From a virus: a stretch of 64,000 nt of DNA. Position 1 is the stretch's first letter. Each line of letters opens with the position of its first letter. The stretch lies in the IMG/VR virus record IMGVR_UViG_3300042402_001861, positions 113,365-177,364 of that record; one strand, 5' to 3'. Made by a program: the position numbers and the translations under genes. This document shows, one piece after another, positions 1 to 6,736 of the stretch. The notes under the pieces are model-generated. The model worked only from the letters and a program-made list of their open reading frames with translations. It did no database searches and was not told where the DNA came from.

Positions 1-2
1 AC

Positions 3-290
3 GAGGATCTTGGAATCATGGGAGGCGGCGATGCTGCTGCCATACTGTCCACGGTGGTCGCCATCGCCAAGGAATTCGTCGCCAAGGTCAAGCCCATGGG
101 AATTCTCCTTGGCACGAAGATGGACGCAAAGGGAGCAAGGAGCCGAATCTATGCTGGCCTTGCAAGCAGAAACAATGCACGGATGATTCCCATTCCCTAC
201 TCGCCAAGGTCAGGCATGGGCAATGCGAACATGCTGTGGTTTGGCAAGGACAAGGACTTCCAGCCCGTCAGCAAGGAAGGCAAGCCATGA
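3..290 (+). CDS. Hypothetical phage protein, 5'-truncated by the window edge
   Basis: The reading frame is open from the first bases, so only the last 95 residues are visible and the true start lies upstream. The visible part has a small-residue-rich hydrophobic helix followed by a basic stretch with the motif SRIYAGLASR and ends in a charged tail. I do not recognise a named family. The stop overlaps the start of the next gene (ATGA at 287-290), which indicates translational coupling in one operon. Confidence 0.6.
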   Translation, partial: EDLGIMGGGDAAAILSTVVAIAKEFVAKVKPMGILLGTKMDAKGARSRIYAGLASRNNARMIPIPYSPRSGMGNANMLWFGKDKDFQPVSKEGKP

Positions 291-934
291 AGTCATTCAT
301 CGCATTCATCAGCGAGGCACAGTCCTTCGCACAATGGGTTGCACGGAATGCCGAGAAGCGCAAGGCACCCGCATCGGGTTCTCCCCGCAGTTCCTTCCCG
401 TGGATGCAGAATGCCAACATGGTTCCCGGTTGGTGGCATCCGACCAAGCAATGGTTCACTTTCGCCCACGGCAAGCAGGGCTACCATGTCACGCATCTTG
501 TGAACAACCTCTCAAAGTTCGGCATTTCCGAAAAGGAGTTGATGGCTGCTGCGGCGAAGGAAGCGCAGAGGCCATATTGGGACAACGAATTGAGAAAGCA
601 ACGGGGACACAATCTTGTCGATGCCGAGCGGGTGATCCACATGATCAAGAACGAGAACATCGACAACTCCTATCCGATCATGGCACTAGCCTACAAGCGT
701 GGATGGCTCAAGGCATACGGCGGGAAGTTCCACACCGGCGACCGTGGCGGCGCAATCGAAGGTTCCGACAAGAAGAGCATCAAGGCCGCGATCCGCGAGA
801 TAGAGCAGGCGGCATCCATGGCAGGAATCGATGACATCCGTATCGATGCAACGGAGCGGTCAAACACCACATACGAGCCAAAGTTCTTCGTTCTGGATTC
901 AAAGTTCAAGCGTGATGGATACATGAGGCAATGA
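287..934 (+). CDS. Hypothetical protein with capsid-targeting-like N-terminus
   Basis: 215 residues, started at the ATG that overlaps the preceding stop (ATGA). The N-terminus MKSFIAFISEAQ resembles the T4 internal-protein propeptide (MKTYQEFIAEA), which directs proteins into the prohead and is cut by the gp21 protease after (I/L)xE; ISE|A would be the equivalent site. The mature part is mixed alpha/beta with a Trp-rich start (residues around 40-60) and a basic C-terminal half. No catalytic family is recognised. Inference: a packaged internal head protein. It could equally be a non-packaged protein whose N-terminus matches by chance. Confidence 0.7.
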   Translation: MKSFIAFISEAQSFAQWVARNAEKRKAPASGSPRSSFPWMQNANMVPGWWHPTKQWFTFAHGKQGYHVTHLVNNLSKFGISEKELMAAAAKEAQRPYWDNELRKQRGHNLVDAERVIHMIKNENIDNSYPIMALAYKRGWLKAYGGKFHTGDRGGAIEGSDKKSIKAAIREIEQAASMAGIDDIRIDATERSNTTYEPKFFVLDSKFKRDGYMRQ

Positions 935-935
935 C

Positions 936-1409
936 ATGAGCAACCACTTTTCACAACTTCGTTTCTCTCCCGTCAGCAAGAGGAAGGTTCTGTATTCCTT
1001 CTATGACCTGACCATCCGCCCGATGCGGACCATGCCGCCATTCTCCTACGGTGTCAACAACATCGAAGGGCTCCGTGTCGTTACGATGACACCCGATGGC
1101 AAGGAGACTTCCAACACAGCATCCAAGGGAGACATCATCATGAGCGGGGTAAGCCGCGAGAAGTATGTCATCCGTGGGGCGAAGTTCGGGAAGTTGTATG
1201 TGGGCACCATCGGTTCCACCGTATATCCCGAGCAGTCACCGAGGATGGTCGCAAGGTATGACGGTCCCAATGTCACATTCAAGGCTCCGTGGGGCGAGGA
1301 CATGGTTGCCAAGAAGGGCGACTACATCGTCCGCGAGGGCGATGGTGCAGGATTCTACCGTGTGGCCAAGGCCGAATTCGAGAAGACCTACAACCCTCTG
1401 CCGAAATAA
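936..1409 (+). CDS. Conserved hypothetical protein with C-terminal GDYIV...FxxTY signature
   Basis: 157 residues beginning one base after the previous stop. The last third carries KKGDYIVREGDG followed by YRVAKAEFEKTY. I know this pattern from small phage and bacterial proteins in which a PGDYIV strand is followed by a Phe/Tyr-rich FxxTY end. The body looks beta-rich, with a run of positively charged strands (residues 60-90). No enzymatic motif is visible and the function is unknown. It is followed by a late promoter box just inside its 3' end. Confidence 0.65.
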   Translation: MSNHFSQLRFSPVSKRKVLYSFYDLTIRPMRTMPPFSYGVNNIEGLRVVTMTPDGKETSNTASKGDIIMSGVSREKYVIRGAKFGKLYVGTIGSTVYPEQSPRMVARYDGPNVTFKAPWGEDMVAKKGDYIVREGDGAGFYRVAKAEFEKTYNPLPK

Positions 1410-1412
1410 ATA
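1406..1412 (+). promoter_or_regulatory. T4-like late promoter box (ATAAATA)
   Basis: ATAAATA matches the T4 late consensus TATAAATA except for the first base. It overlaps the stop of the upstream gene and lies 18 bases before the ATG at 1431, with a GGAGAA ribosome site between. Confidence 0.55.
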
Positions 1413-1430
1413 CAAAAACAGGAGAACGCC

Positions 1431-1907
1431 ATGGGATTCAACGACAACTGGGACGGAGTGAAGCGCATCGACCTCAACGAAAAGTTGATCGGCAAGCAGC
1501 ACAAACTTGACTTCAACAAGGACGGCAAGTTGACCAAGACCGACTTCGACATCCTCAAGGGAATCCGCAAGGATGCCGAGAAGAAGAAGGACAAGAAGGA
1601 GTCCGTCGAAGAAGTCGATGAGGCCACGAATCAGGCACCGAGACTGCCGCACTTCACCGACCTGAAGGACTTCGCTGCCAATGTCCGAAAGACAGCAATG
1701 ACAGTCAAGTCTTCGGACATGCAGAACTATCTCCTGCAAGTCTCGGGTTCACTTGCTCATGCCGGTCAGCAGCAGGCATATTTCTTTGAAGGACTCATCA
1801 GTTCCCTTACGGACATTCACCGCAAGACCATGAGTCCTTCCAAGCACGGCAACATGGAAATACTGAAAGACCTTGAGATGGTGATCAAGGAACTCAAGAA
1901 GTATTGA
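1431..1907 (+). CDS. Hypothetical protein with one EF-hand-like calcium loop
   Basis: 158 residues with a good GGAGAA ribosome site. Residues about 27-40 read DFNKDGKLTKTDFD, which fits the EF-hand loop DxNxDGxLxxxDF and suggests calcium binding. It is followed by a Lys/Glu-rich linker and a helical C-terminal half (residues 65-158). The late promoter at 1406 suggests a virion or late role. Only one loop is visible, whereas EF-hands usually pair, so it may dimerise or be a dockerin-like half. The precise function is unknown. Confidence 0.7.
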   Translation: MGFNDNWDGVKRIDLNEKLIGKQHKLDFNKDGKLTKTDFDILKGIRKDAEKKKDKKESVEEVDEATNQAPRLPHFTDLKDFAANVRKTAMTVKSSDMQNYLLQVSGSLAHAGQQQAYFFEGLISSLTDIHRKTMSPSKHGNMEILKDLEMVIKELKKY

Positions 1908-1938
1908 AATAGGCATTCGTGGGGTTGCGACATTTGAC

Positions 1939-1966
1939 TTGCATTCGGCGGTTCATGCTGTATACT
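1939..1966 (+). promoter_or_regulatory. Sigma70-like promoter TTGCAT-16-TATACT
   Basis: The -35 is TTGCAT at 1939-1944 and the -10 is TATACT at 1961-1966, spacer 16. A TTGACT at 1934 is also present but would need a 21-base spacer. The TATACT -10 recurs before gp45, gp41 and gp61. Confidence 0.55.
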
Positions 1967-1992
1967 TGTCGCAACCATCAAGGACAAACACC

Positions 1993-2175
1993 ATGCAGAA
2001 AGCGGAAAATACGATTCAGCGGCTCCTTGCCCTGCGAGACAAGTACGAGTACAACGACGATATTCGTGATGTGTGCAATCTCGCGATTTCTCAACTTCAG
2101 ATGTTCGTCAAGGAAGATCGAAACACGATTGATCGTTTCTTCTTCCGTGGATGGGGAAAGGGAAAGGACGAGTGA
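1993..2175 (+). CDS. Small hypothetical protein (60 aa)
   Basis: The ATG at 1993 follows an AAGGA-type ribosome site and the promoter at 1939-1966. The product is 60 residues, helical and charged, with an aromatic Phe-Phe-Phe-Arg-Gly-Trp patch near the end. Its stop overlaps the next start (TGATG at 2173-2177), showing coupling. Early expression is inferred from the sigma70-like promoter. No family is recognised. Confidence 0.6.
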   Translation: MQKAENTIQRLLALRDKYEYNDDIRDVCNLAISQLQMFVKEDRNTIDRFFFRGWGKGKDE

Positions 2176-2429
2176 TGATGGATATTGCAAGATATCGCTT
2201 CCTGTCCAATGGGACGGGACCGTGTGTGAGGCTGACGAGGGAAGAGCAAGAGCAGGGATGGCATTGGTGTTGGGAGTGGGATGACATGCTTGTCGGTCCC
2301 CACATGGCCGAGGCTTTCTCATGCACCTGTGGCGTGAAGAATCTTGAGGAGTGGAAGAACTCCCCCGAGGGAAAGAAGTTCGAAGAGGAACAGTTCAAGT
2401 GCGAACCCTTGGACGGTGGAACTTTCTGA
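2175..2429 (+). CDS. Small hypothetical protein with Cys-Thr-Cys pair
   Basis: 84 residues starting MMDIARYR, overlapping the previous stop by one base. It is rich in Trp and acidic residues (WHWCWEWDDM) and has a SCTCG element that could contribute to metal binding, though a second Cys pair is not obvious. It looks co-transcribed with 1993-2175. Function unknown. Confidence 0.55.
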   Translation: MMDIARYRFLSNGTGPCVRLTREEQEQGWHWCWEWDDMLVGPHMAEAFSCTCGVKNLEEWKNSPEGKKFEEEQFKCEPLDGGTF

Positions 2430-2640
2430 TTTCCTAAACACTTGGGTGAAAGAACCCGAGCGAAGAAACATCCGCACCGTAAACTTCAAGATCGAAGGCG
2501 GTATCTCTGCAACTCTCGCAAGCAACATGATGATCCGTGAGAGCAACCGTGCCAAGGCTGAGGGATGGGAACAGGTATTGCTTGAAGTCCACACCAAGAA
2601 CAACACATTTCAGTTGACCCTGACGGGCATCAAGTACTGA
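2416..2640 (+). CDS. Small hypothetical protein, likely GTG start
   Basis: An alpha/beta-looking 74-residue protein if started at the GTG at 2416, which overlaps the previous gene by 14 bases. An upstream ATG at 2344 in the same frame would add 24 Arg/Ser-rich residues that look like out-of-frame sequence, so I prefer the GTG. It ends exactly at the convergent minus-strand gene. The start is uncertain and the function unknown. Confidence 0.45.
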   Translation: MELSDFLNTWVKEPERRNIRTVNFKIEGGISATLASNMMIRESNRAKAEGWEQVLLEVHTKNNTFQLTLTGIKY

Positions 2641-3918
2641 TTACTTGACGCAGCCCCAGAAAAGGTCTGCGCCAGCCTTGCTTGTTATGTCTATGCCCTT
2701 TTTGGCGGTAGTCTTTGACTTCGAACCCTCAACACGGGGAGCGATGGCAAAGGTCACTCTTGCCTTCTTGCTCTCTATTGTGCAAGACACATCAAATACG
2801 GACATTGATCTAGCCTGACGGTTTATGTCGGTTGCCTTTGTCGGAGTTGAGTGTACTTGTGTTATCTTTCCGATTTCTAGGTTTCCTGATGTTGCAGGGA
2901 ACGGTTTCATGCTATAGATGTACTGTTGACCGTTCACCTTGATCGTCTTGCTTGATGTGTTGAAGTCCACGGCTCCTGTCTTGGCAAGATTCGACAGGAC
3001 TTTCTCTTCCATGTAGACGGGCTTCCCTACCTTTATATCGTTTATGGATGCCGCTTGGATTCTTATCCTTCTTTTCAGGGCAACCGTGGTTTCGCTCAAT
3101 GATCCTCGCTTGAGGCGAACCTCCATCTCTCTCGCAGAATCATCCATCTTGTCAAGTGAGGAAATCGATGGGACTGTTCCGCCAACAAACCACGAAGGAA
3201 GTTTGGCACCAGAGTAAAGAAGCCCGATGTTTTCAATATAGACAAAGTGGTCACCGCCATTCTTTGCAAGACCTTGCAAAGTTGCCCAGTAACTGTCTAG
3301 GGTGATTCTCCACTTTTCGCCGCTTTCCTGTGTCGTGTACTTCTTCAGTATTGGATTCCATATTTCCTTTGTGACCCAGAAGTGTATGTTTCCCGAGATA
3401 GTGGATTGATCGTTCATCCACTTTCCGATAGTCGGCAACATGACATCAAGTCTGGCTTCCACGGTTGTCAACTTCTTGAGTACCGACTTTCGGTTTATCT
3501 CACTCATGGAGTTCCACTTGCCAAGGGACACCTCTGTGGGGCTCCACTTCTTGTTGTTTCGATTGAGAGTGATGCTGACTCCCTGTGCTTCTTCTTTCTT
3601 CACTTCGATCACGATAGGATCGCTGAGTCTCTTTCCGTTCTTGTCTAGTTTGTAGATTGTAATGTCAGGCTGTACAGAACCAATTCCCTTGTCTCCTCCA
3701 CCTTGAGAGAAATTGCTTACGACCTCTATCTTTCCCTGAAGATGCGAAGGCATTTCCTTGAGAAGTGCCTTGGCTATTTTGTTCTGCAACACACCGCCAG
3801 CCTGCCCACGAATCGACTTCTGCGGAGCCTTGGCTTCGAGGAACATACGGGCAGCAGGGGACAGCAGAGGAGAACTCTCGTCCAGATGGATGAACTGTTT
3901 TAGGGTTAGTGGCTTCAT
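2641..3918 (-). CDS. PD-(D/E)XK-like nuclease domain protein, possibly head-packaged
   Basis: 425 residues on the minus strand. Residues about 83-108 read QPDITIYK, then IVIEVKKEEA, which is the PD...ExK arrangement of the PD-(D/E)XK nuclease superfamily; PD and ExK would bind metal. The rest is basic and mixed alpha/beta with no second motif I can name. The N-terminus has KQFIHLDES, similar to the capsid-targeting-like starts of other genes here. A minus-strand GATAAATA box lies 6 bases upstream of the ATG, predicting late and nearly leaderless expression. It could be an inactive structural derivative. I am confident it is a gene, moderately of the fold. Confidence 0.7.
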   Translation of the reverse strand: MKPLTLKQFIHLDESSPLLSPAARMFLEAKAPQKSIRGQAGGVLQNKIAKALLKEMPSHLQGKIEVVSNFSQGGGDKGIGSVQPDITIYKLDKNGKRLSDPIVIEVKKEEAQGVSITLNRNNKKWSPTEVSLGKWNSMSEINRKSVLKKLTTVEARLDVMLPTIGKWMNDQSTISGNIHFWVTKEIWNPILKKYTTQESGEKWRITLDSYWATLQGLAKNGGDHFVYIENIGLLYSGAKLPSWFVGGTVPSISSLDKMDDSAREMEVRLKRGSLSETTVALKRRIRIQAASINDIKVGKPVYMEEKVLSNLAKTGAVDFNTSSKTIKVNGQQYIYSMKPFPATSGNLEIGKITQVHSTPTKATDINRQARSMSVFDVSCTIESKKARVTFAIAPRVEGSKSKTTAKKGIDITSKAGADLFWGCVK

Positions 3919-3924
3919 GCTCGG

Positions 3925-3938
3925 TATTTATCTAAATA
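3925..3938. promoter_or_regulatory. Divergent pair of T4-like late promoter boxes
   Basis: TATTTATC at 3925-3932 reads GATAAATA on the minus strand towards 3918. CTAAATA at 3932-3938 reads on the plus strand towards 3957. The two boxes share one base pair, so one 14-base element could drive both directions. Confidence 0.6.
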
Positions 3939-3956
3939 AAAACCGAGGATACCCCC

Positions 3957-4214
3957 ATGAAGAGTTTCAAGAAACTTAAGGAAGAGTTGGCAGGCCGTGT
4001 TCAGGTTCACTACGGATCGAAGGACGGCTTTGGTAAGGATGTCAAGATCATCGCCACGGTTCCCCCGATGACTGAACCTGCCATCGAAAACAAGTACGAC
4101 CTCATGCGAAAAATTGAAAAGTACATCAAAGACATGAAGACAAAGGGGTTGATCAAGGGGAATGGCTACAAAATCGTATACCCACATGACCCACAATGGC
4201 GTGGGAGTAAGTGA
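3957..4214 (+). CDS. Small hypothetical protein with basic N-terminus
   Basis: 85 residues starting MKSFKKLKEELAG, 18 bases after a CTAAATA late box. The start resembles the MKxFxxF family of N-termini in this window but lacks the FIxE core. The remainder has a short beta stretch and a helix with Lys pairs. No function recognised. Confidence 0.55.
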   Translation: MKSFKKLKEELAGRVQVHYGSKDGFGKDVKIIATVPPMTEPAIENKYDLMRKIEKYIKDMKTKGLIKGNGYKIVYPHDPQWRGSK

Positions 4215-4220
4215 GCAAAC

Positions 4221-4388
4221 ATGGGAAGAGAGCGTAAGGGAAAGATGGACAAGGGGGGCAAGAAGCCCGGACTTTCGTTGCAGGGACTGCCGAAGATTTA
4301 TCCACCCAATGGTCAACCCATAAGCAAGGAACTTCGTGCTTGGGCAGAGCGGAAGATTGCCGCCAACAAGGCAGCAGGCAAGCGTTAA
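4221..4388 (+). CDS. Very small basic protein (55 aa)
   Basis: An ATG six bases after the preceding stop opens a 55-residue frame ending at the TAA at 4386-4388. It is strongly basic and Gly/Lys-rich at the front and helical at the end (ELRAWAERKIAANKAAGKR). Its 3' end overlaps the convergent gene at 4385 by four bases. Tight packing supports it, but the ribosome site is weak. Confidence 0.45.
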   Translation: MGRERKGKMDKGGKKPGLSLQGLPKIYPPNGQPISKELRAWAERKIAANKAAGKR

Positions 4389-4684
4389 CGGTAGCGGACG
4401 ATCAGGGTCTTCTGCCAGATCGACCAAGTGACCTTCTCGTCATCGCCAACGATGTCCGAGAGAAGTTGCTCCACTTTTTGCCGAGCAGACTTGCGTAGTT
4501 CTGAATCGTCCTGCCGTTGCGAGTCACCAATTGGAATCTGTCCGTTGAGTCCCTGTATCAGGTTGAAGTCGGGTGCATTCCTGAATTCAGGTATCTCCAT
4601 CATTAGCCAACTAATGTCATAGGTCTTGATGACATCGGGACACATGAGCATCAGGCTCGTAAGCAGGACGGGAAGAATCTGCAT
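4385..4684 (-). CDS. Small hypothetical protein with hydrophobic N-terminus
   Basis: 99 residues. I start it at the ATG that overlaps the stop of the upstream minus-strand gene (TGATG at 4682-4686), giving MQILPVLLTSLMLMCPD. This hydrophobic start could be a signal peptide or a single membrane anchor. The C-terminal half is charged and helical. Translational coupling with 4684-4959 suggests a functional pair. No family recognised. Confidence 0.5.
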   Translation of the reverse strand: MQILPVLLTSLMLMCPDVIKTYDISWLMMEIPEFRNAPDFNLIQGLNGQIPIGDSQRQDDSELRKSARQKVEQLLSDIVGDDEKVTWSIWQKTLIVRYR

Positions 4685-4959
4685 CAGTATTGCTCCGAAT
4701 AGGGCTTGGCCCATGACAGGGCGATGATGTCCTCTATGCCTAGAGGATTTGCGATCCTACGCAGCACACCCTTTTCCGTGGATGTTGGCTCTCCCGGCGT
4801 ACCATTACGCATGGCACGGACGCACTTTTCAAGTGTTGCCTCGTCCAAGGATTTCAAAATTTCAAGGTATTCCTCGGGAATCGAAGCGGATTCGGGGACA
4901 GCCTCGTAGGCAATTTCAATCGGAGGCATTGAGATGTTTCCGTATCGGAATCTTGGCAT
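4684..4959 (-). CDS. Small hypothetical protein (91 aa)
   Basis: Started at MPRFRYGN because an AGGAGA ribosome site precedes it. The upstream in-frame ATG at 5040 would run through the promoter region. The product is acidic and Glu/Pro-rich, with a helical middle. It is coupled to the downstream minus-strand gene by TGATG. Confidence 0.55.
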   Translation of the reverse strand: MPRFRYGNISMPPIEIAYEAVPESASIPEEYLEILKSLDEATLEKCVRAMRNGTPGEPTSTEKGVLRRIANPLGIEDIIALSWAKPYSEQY

Positions 4960-4973
4960 GGAAGTCTCCTCTG

Positions 4974-5008
4974 TATCTATGGGGGCAGGCGAATTTGAGG
5001 AATAGATA
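4974..5008. promoter_or_regulatory. Divergent ATAGATA elements, possible variant late promoters
   Basis: ATAGATACAG occurs on the minus strand (box at 4974-4980, 14 bases before the start at 4959) and on the plus strand (AATAGATA at 5001-5008, 17 bases before the start at 5026). The mirrored placement suggests a weak variant of the TAAATA late box. This is inference only. Confidence 0.35.
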
Positions 5009-5025
5009 CAGTAGAGGAATTCCCC

Positions 5026-5496
5026 ATGGCATATGCACACAAGTTGGCAGAACTAGCCAACCAAATCACTAATCTCACCGAGGCTCCGATGCTTGCTCCA
5101 AGCACGGACACCGGCATGTTCGGCTACAGCAAGTCGCAGTTTGAGATGAAGATTCGCCAACTGCTTCAGAGAATGGGATTTGAGAAGGGCATCAACAAGA
5201 TGGAGATCGGCTCCAACGGTAAGATGATGCTCCACTTCGCCAATGCAGCGAAGGCACGGGACTTCATGATCACATTCAACGGCATGGTTCGTCGCATGGC
5301 CAAGGGCGGTGCCACGGCTGCACAGATGGTGACTTCCTTCGACAAGAACAAGTCTCCCGGCACGGCTGCCGTTGTATCCGTTGACTTCTCCGTGATGATG
5401 AAGAAGGAAGGTGTCGAGGTCACCGAGGACATCTTCGTGATGCTCGAAAGCCTGCACGATTCGTTCATCAAGGAACAAACTTCTACGGAAGAATAA
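5026..5496 (+). CDS. Hypothetical protein (156 aa)
   Basis: 156 residues with a GAGGAA ribosome site. The N-terminus has a helix followed by a Pro/Thr linker. Residues 35-100 look like a compact alpha/beta domain, and the C-terminal part has a beta-rich stretch (AAVVSVDFSVMM). The stop overlaps the next ATG (TAATG). No recognised family; it is adjacent to other presumed late small genes. Confidence 0.6.
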   Translation: MAYAHKLAELANQITNLTEAPMLAPSTDTGMFGYSKSQFEMKIRQLLQRMGFEKGINKMEIGSNGKMMLHFANAAKARDFMITFNGMVRRMAKGGATAAQMVTSFDKNKSPGTAAVVSVDFSVMMKKEGVEVTEDIFVMLESLHDSFIKEQTSTEE

Positions 5497-5810
5497 TGCA
5501 CTATCGTGACTTGAAGAAAAAGTTGGAAGAGGAGATTGCCAACACCACGGCGATCATCAATTATCCCGCAGGGTTCCAAGTAGACACGGTTCCATCTGAC
5601 TTCGATGTCGAAGACTTTCCCGAGGATGATGAGTGGAGCAGAGACAGAAAAGACCTTGGCGACAAGTGGGAAGTTGCAAATGCAGCGGCAGCACGGGAAC
5701 GCCGTGAGACTGTACTTCGCTGGCTTAAAGCCGCCTCTGGCAATCAGTTAAATGCGGTTGACAACAAGAGCCTCCCCAAGGTTCCCGGTTGGCAATCCGA
5801 GAAGTATTAA
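5496..5810 (+). CDS. Small acidic hypothetical protein
   Basis: 104 residues, coupled to the upstream gene by TAATG. It starts MHYRDLKKKLEEEIANT, a charged helix like that of the gene at 42732, followed by a very acidic middle (DVEDFPEDDEW) and a helical arginine-rich region. Function unknown. Confidence 0.6.
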   Translation: MHYRDLKKKLEEEIANTTAIINYPAGFQVDTVPSDFDVEDFPEDDEWSRDRKDLGDKWEVANAAAARERRETVLRWLKAASGNQLNAVDNKSLPKVPGWQSEKY

Positions 5811-5812
5811 AC

Positions 5813-5842
5813 TTGACACGAATTGTGGGGTGAATGTAGACT
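5813..5842 (+). promoter_or_regulatory. Sigma70-like promoter TTGACA-18-TAGACT
   Basis: A consensus -35 TTGACA lies at 5813-5818 and a -10 TAGACT at 5837-5842. It is followed by a leader of about 50 bases and a strong AAAGGAGAA ribosome site before the outer-membrane protein gene. This is the only gene-specific promoter here with a long leader. Confidence 0.6.
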
Positions 5843-5898
5843 CCCTCCCTATACATACCTATCCCTATCCATTGTGGGTCGGGAGTTACAAAGGAGAA

Positions 5899-6669
5899 AT
5901 GATGAAGAAAGTAATTACCTACGCTGCGGCTATGGTTGCCGCTCTTTCCTTCGGCCACATGGCTGCTGCTCAGGAGGCTGCTGCTCCTGCCGCTGCTCCG
6001 GTGTTCGAAGTCAAGAATTGGTACTTCCGCGAGAGCATCGATGTGAATGCCCTCAAGGATAACGGCGGCACCTTCGTTGGACTGAACCAGACCCTAGGAT
6101 TCGACATCATGAAGGATGTGACTGTCGATTTCAATGTTCCCGTGTATGCACAGAATGGCTACACCTCGGTGGCCAACCTCATGCTCGGTGCAAATTGGGC
6201 TGCGTTCAAGGGCAACAACAGCGTCCTTGGTGACTGGATGCTGAACTTCGGTGGCGGTTTCTACATTCCCGTTGGTACGGAATACTTCCGCAATGCGAAT
6301 GTGAACCCGTTCGTGAACACCAAGTTCGGCTTCGATCTGTGGAAGTTCGACTTCGCACAGACCGTTGACTACCGCTTCAACGGTGGAGAGTCCTACATCA
6401 CTTGGCTCGGAGCCAAGACCGATTCGGATGTCCTCACCCTTGTGTCGGATCTGTCCTATGCTTGGAACGCTTGGAACTTCGGCCTACAGTTTGACCAGTT
6501 GTACTATGTCAACAGCGGCGAGTACCAGTTGTTCCTTGGTCCGGTTGCTTCGTGGGAGGTTGCTTCGAATGTTTCGTTCGACGCTGCCATCCTCATCCCT
6601 GTTGCACAACAGGTCACTAGCGCCGAGTCCAATGCCTTCGTGAAGGCTGGCATCGAAGTCAAGTTCTGA
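5899..6669 (+). CDS. Signal-peptide outer-membrane beta-barrel protein
   Basis: 256 residues. Residues 1-25 form a clear signal peptide (MMKKVITYAAAMVAALSFG, then AAAQ|E). The mature protein alternates aromatic and small residues in repeated amphipathic strands and ends in GIEVKF. A C-terminal Phe after alternating hydrophobics is the classical signal for the BAM complex. I infer an outer-membrane beta barrel made in the infected cell. Expression is from its own sigma70-like promoter and ends at a strong terminator, so it is an isolated transcription unit. Possible roles are receptor masking, superinfection exclusion, nutrient uptake or membrane weakening; none can be chosen from sequence. 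It may be host-derived. Confidence 0.8.
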   Translation: MMKKVITYAAAMVAALSFGHMAAAQEAAAPAAAPVFEVKNWYFRESIDVNALKDNGGTFVGLNQTLGFDIMKDVTVDFNVPVYAQNGYTSVANLMLGANWAAFKGNNSVLGDWMLNFGGGFYIPVGTEYFRNANVNPFVNTKFGFDLWKFDFAQTVDYRFNGGESYITWLGAKTDSDVLTLVSDLSYAWNAWNFGLQFDQLYYVNSGEYQLFLGPVASWEVASNVSFDAAILIPVAQQVTSAESNAFVKAGIEVKF

Positions 6670-6693
6670 TTTCAAATTTCTGCTACTTCAACG

Positions 6694-6723
6694 GCAGGGA
6701 GTCGAAAGACTCCCTGCTGTTTT
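6694..6723 (+). terminator. Rho-independent terminator
   Basis: A perfect 10-bp stem with a GAAA tetraloop (6694-6717) is followed by TGTTTT. It ends the outer-membrane protein unit. Confidence 0.85.
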
Positions 6724-6724
6724 C

Positions 6725-6731
6725 CTAAATA
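6725..6731 (+). promoter_or_regulatory. T4-like late promoter box (CTAAATA)
   Basis: The box ends at 6731 and the next ATG is at 6737. By T4 geometry, with the start about six bases past the box, transcription would begin at the ATG itself. Confidence 0.55.
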
Positions 6732-6736
6732 TCCAT

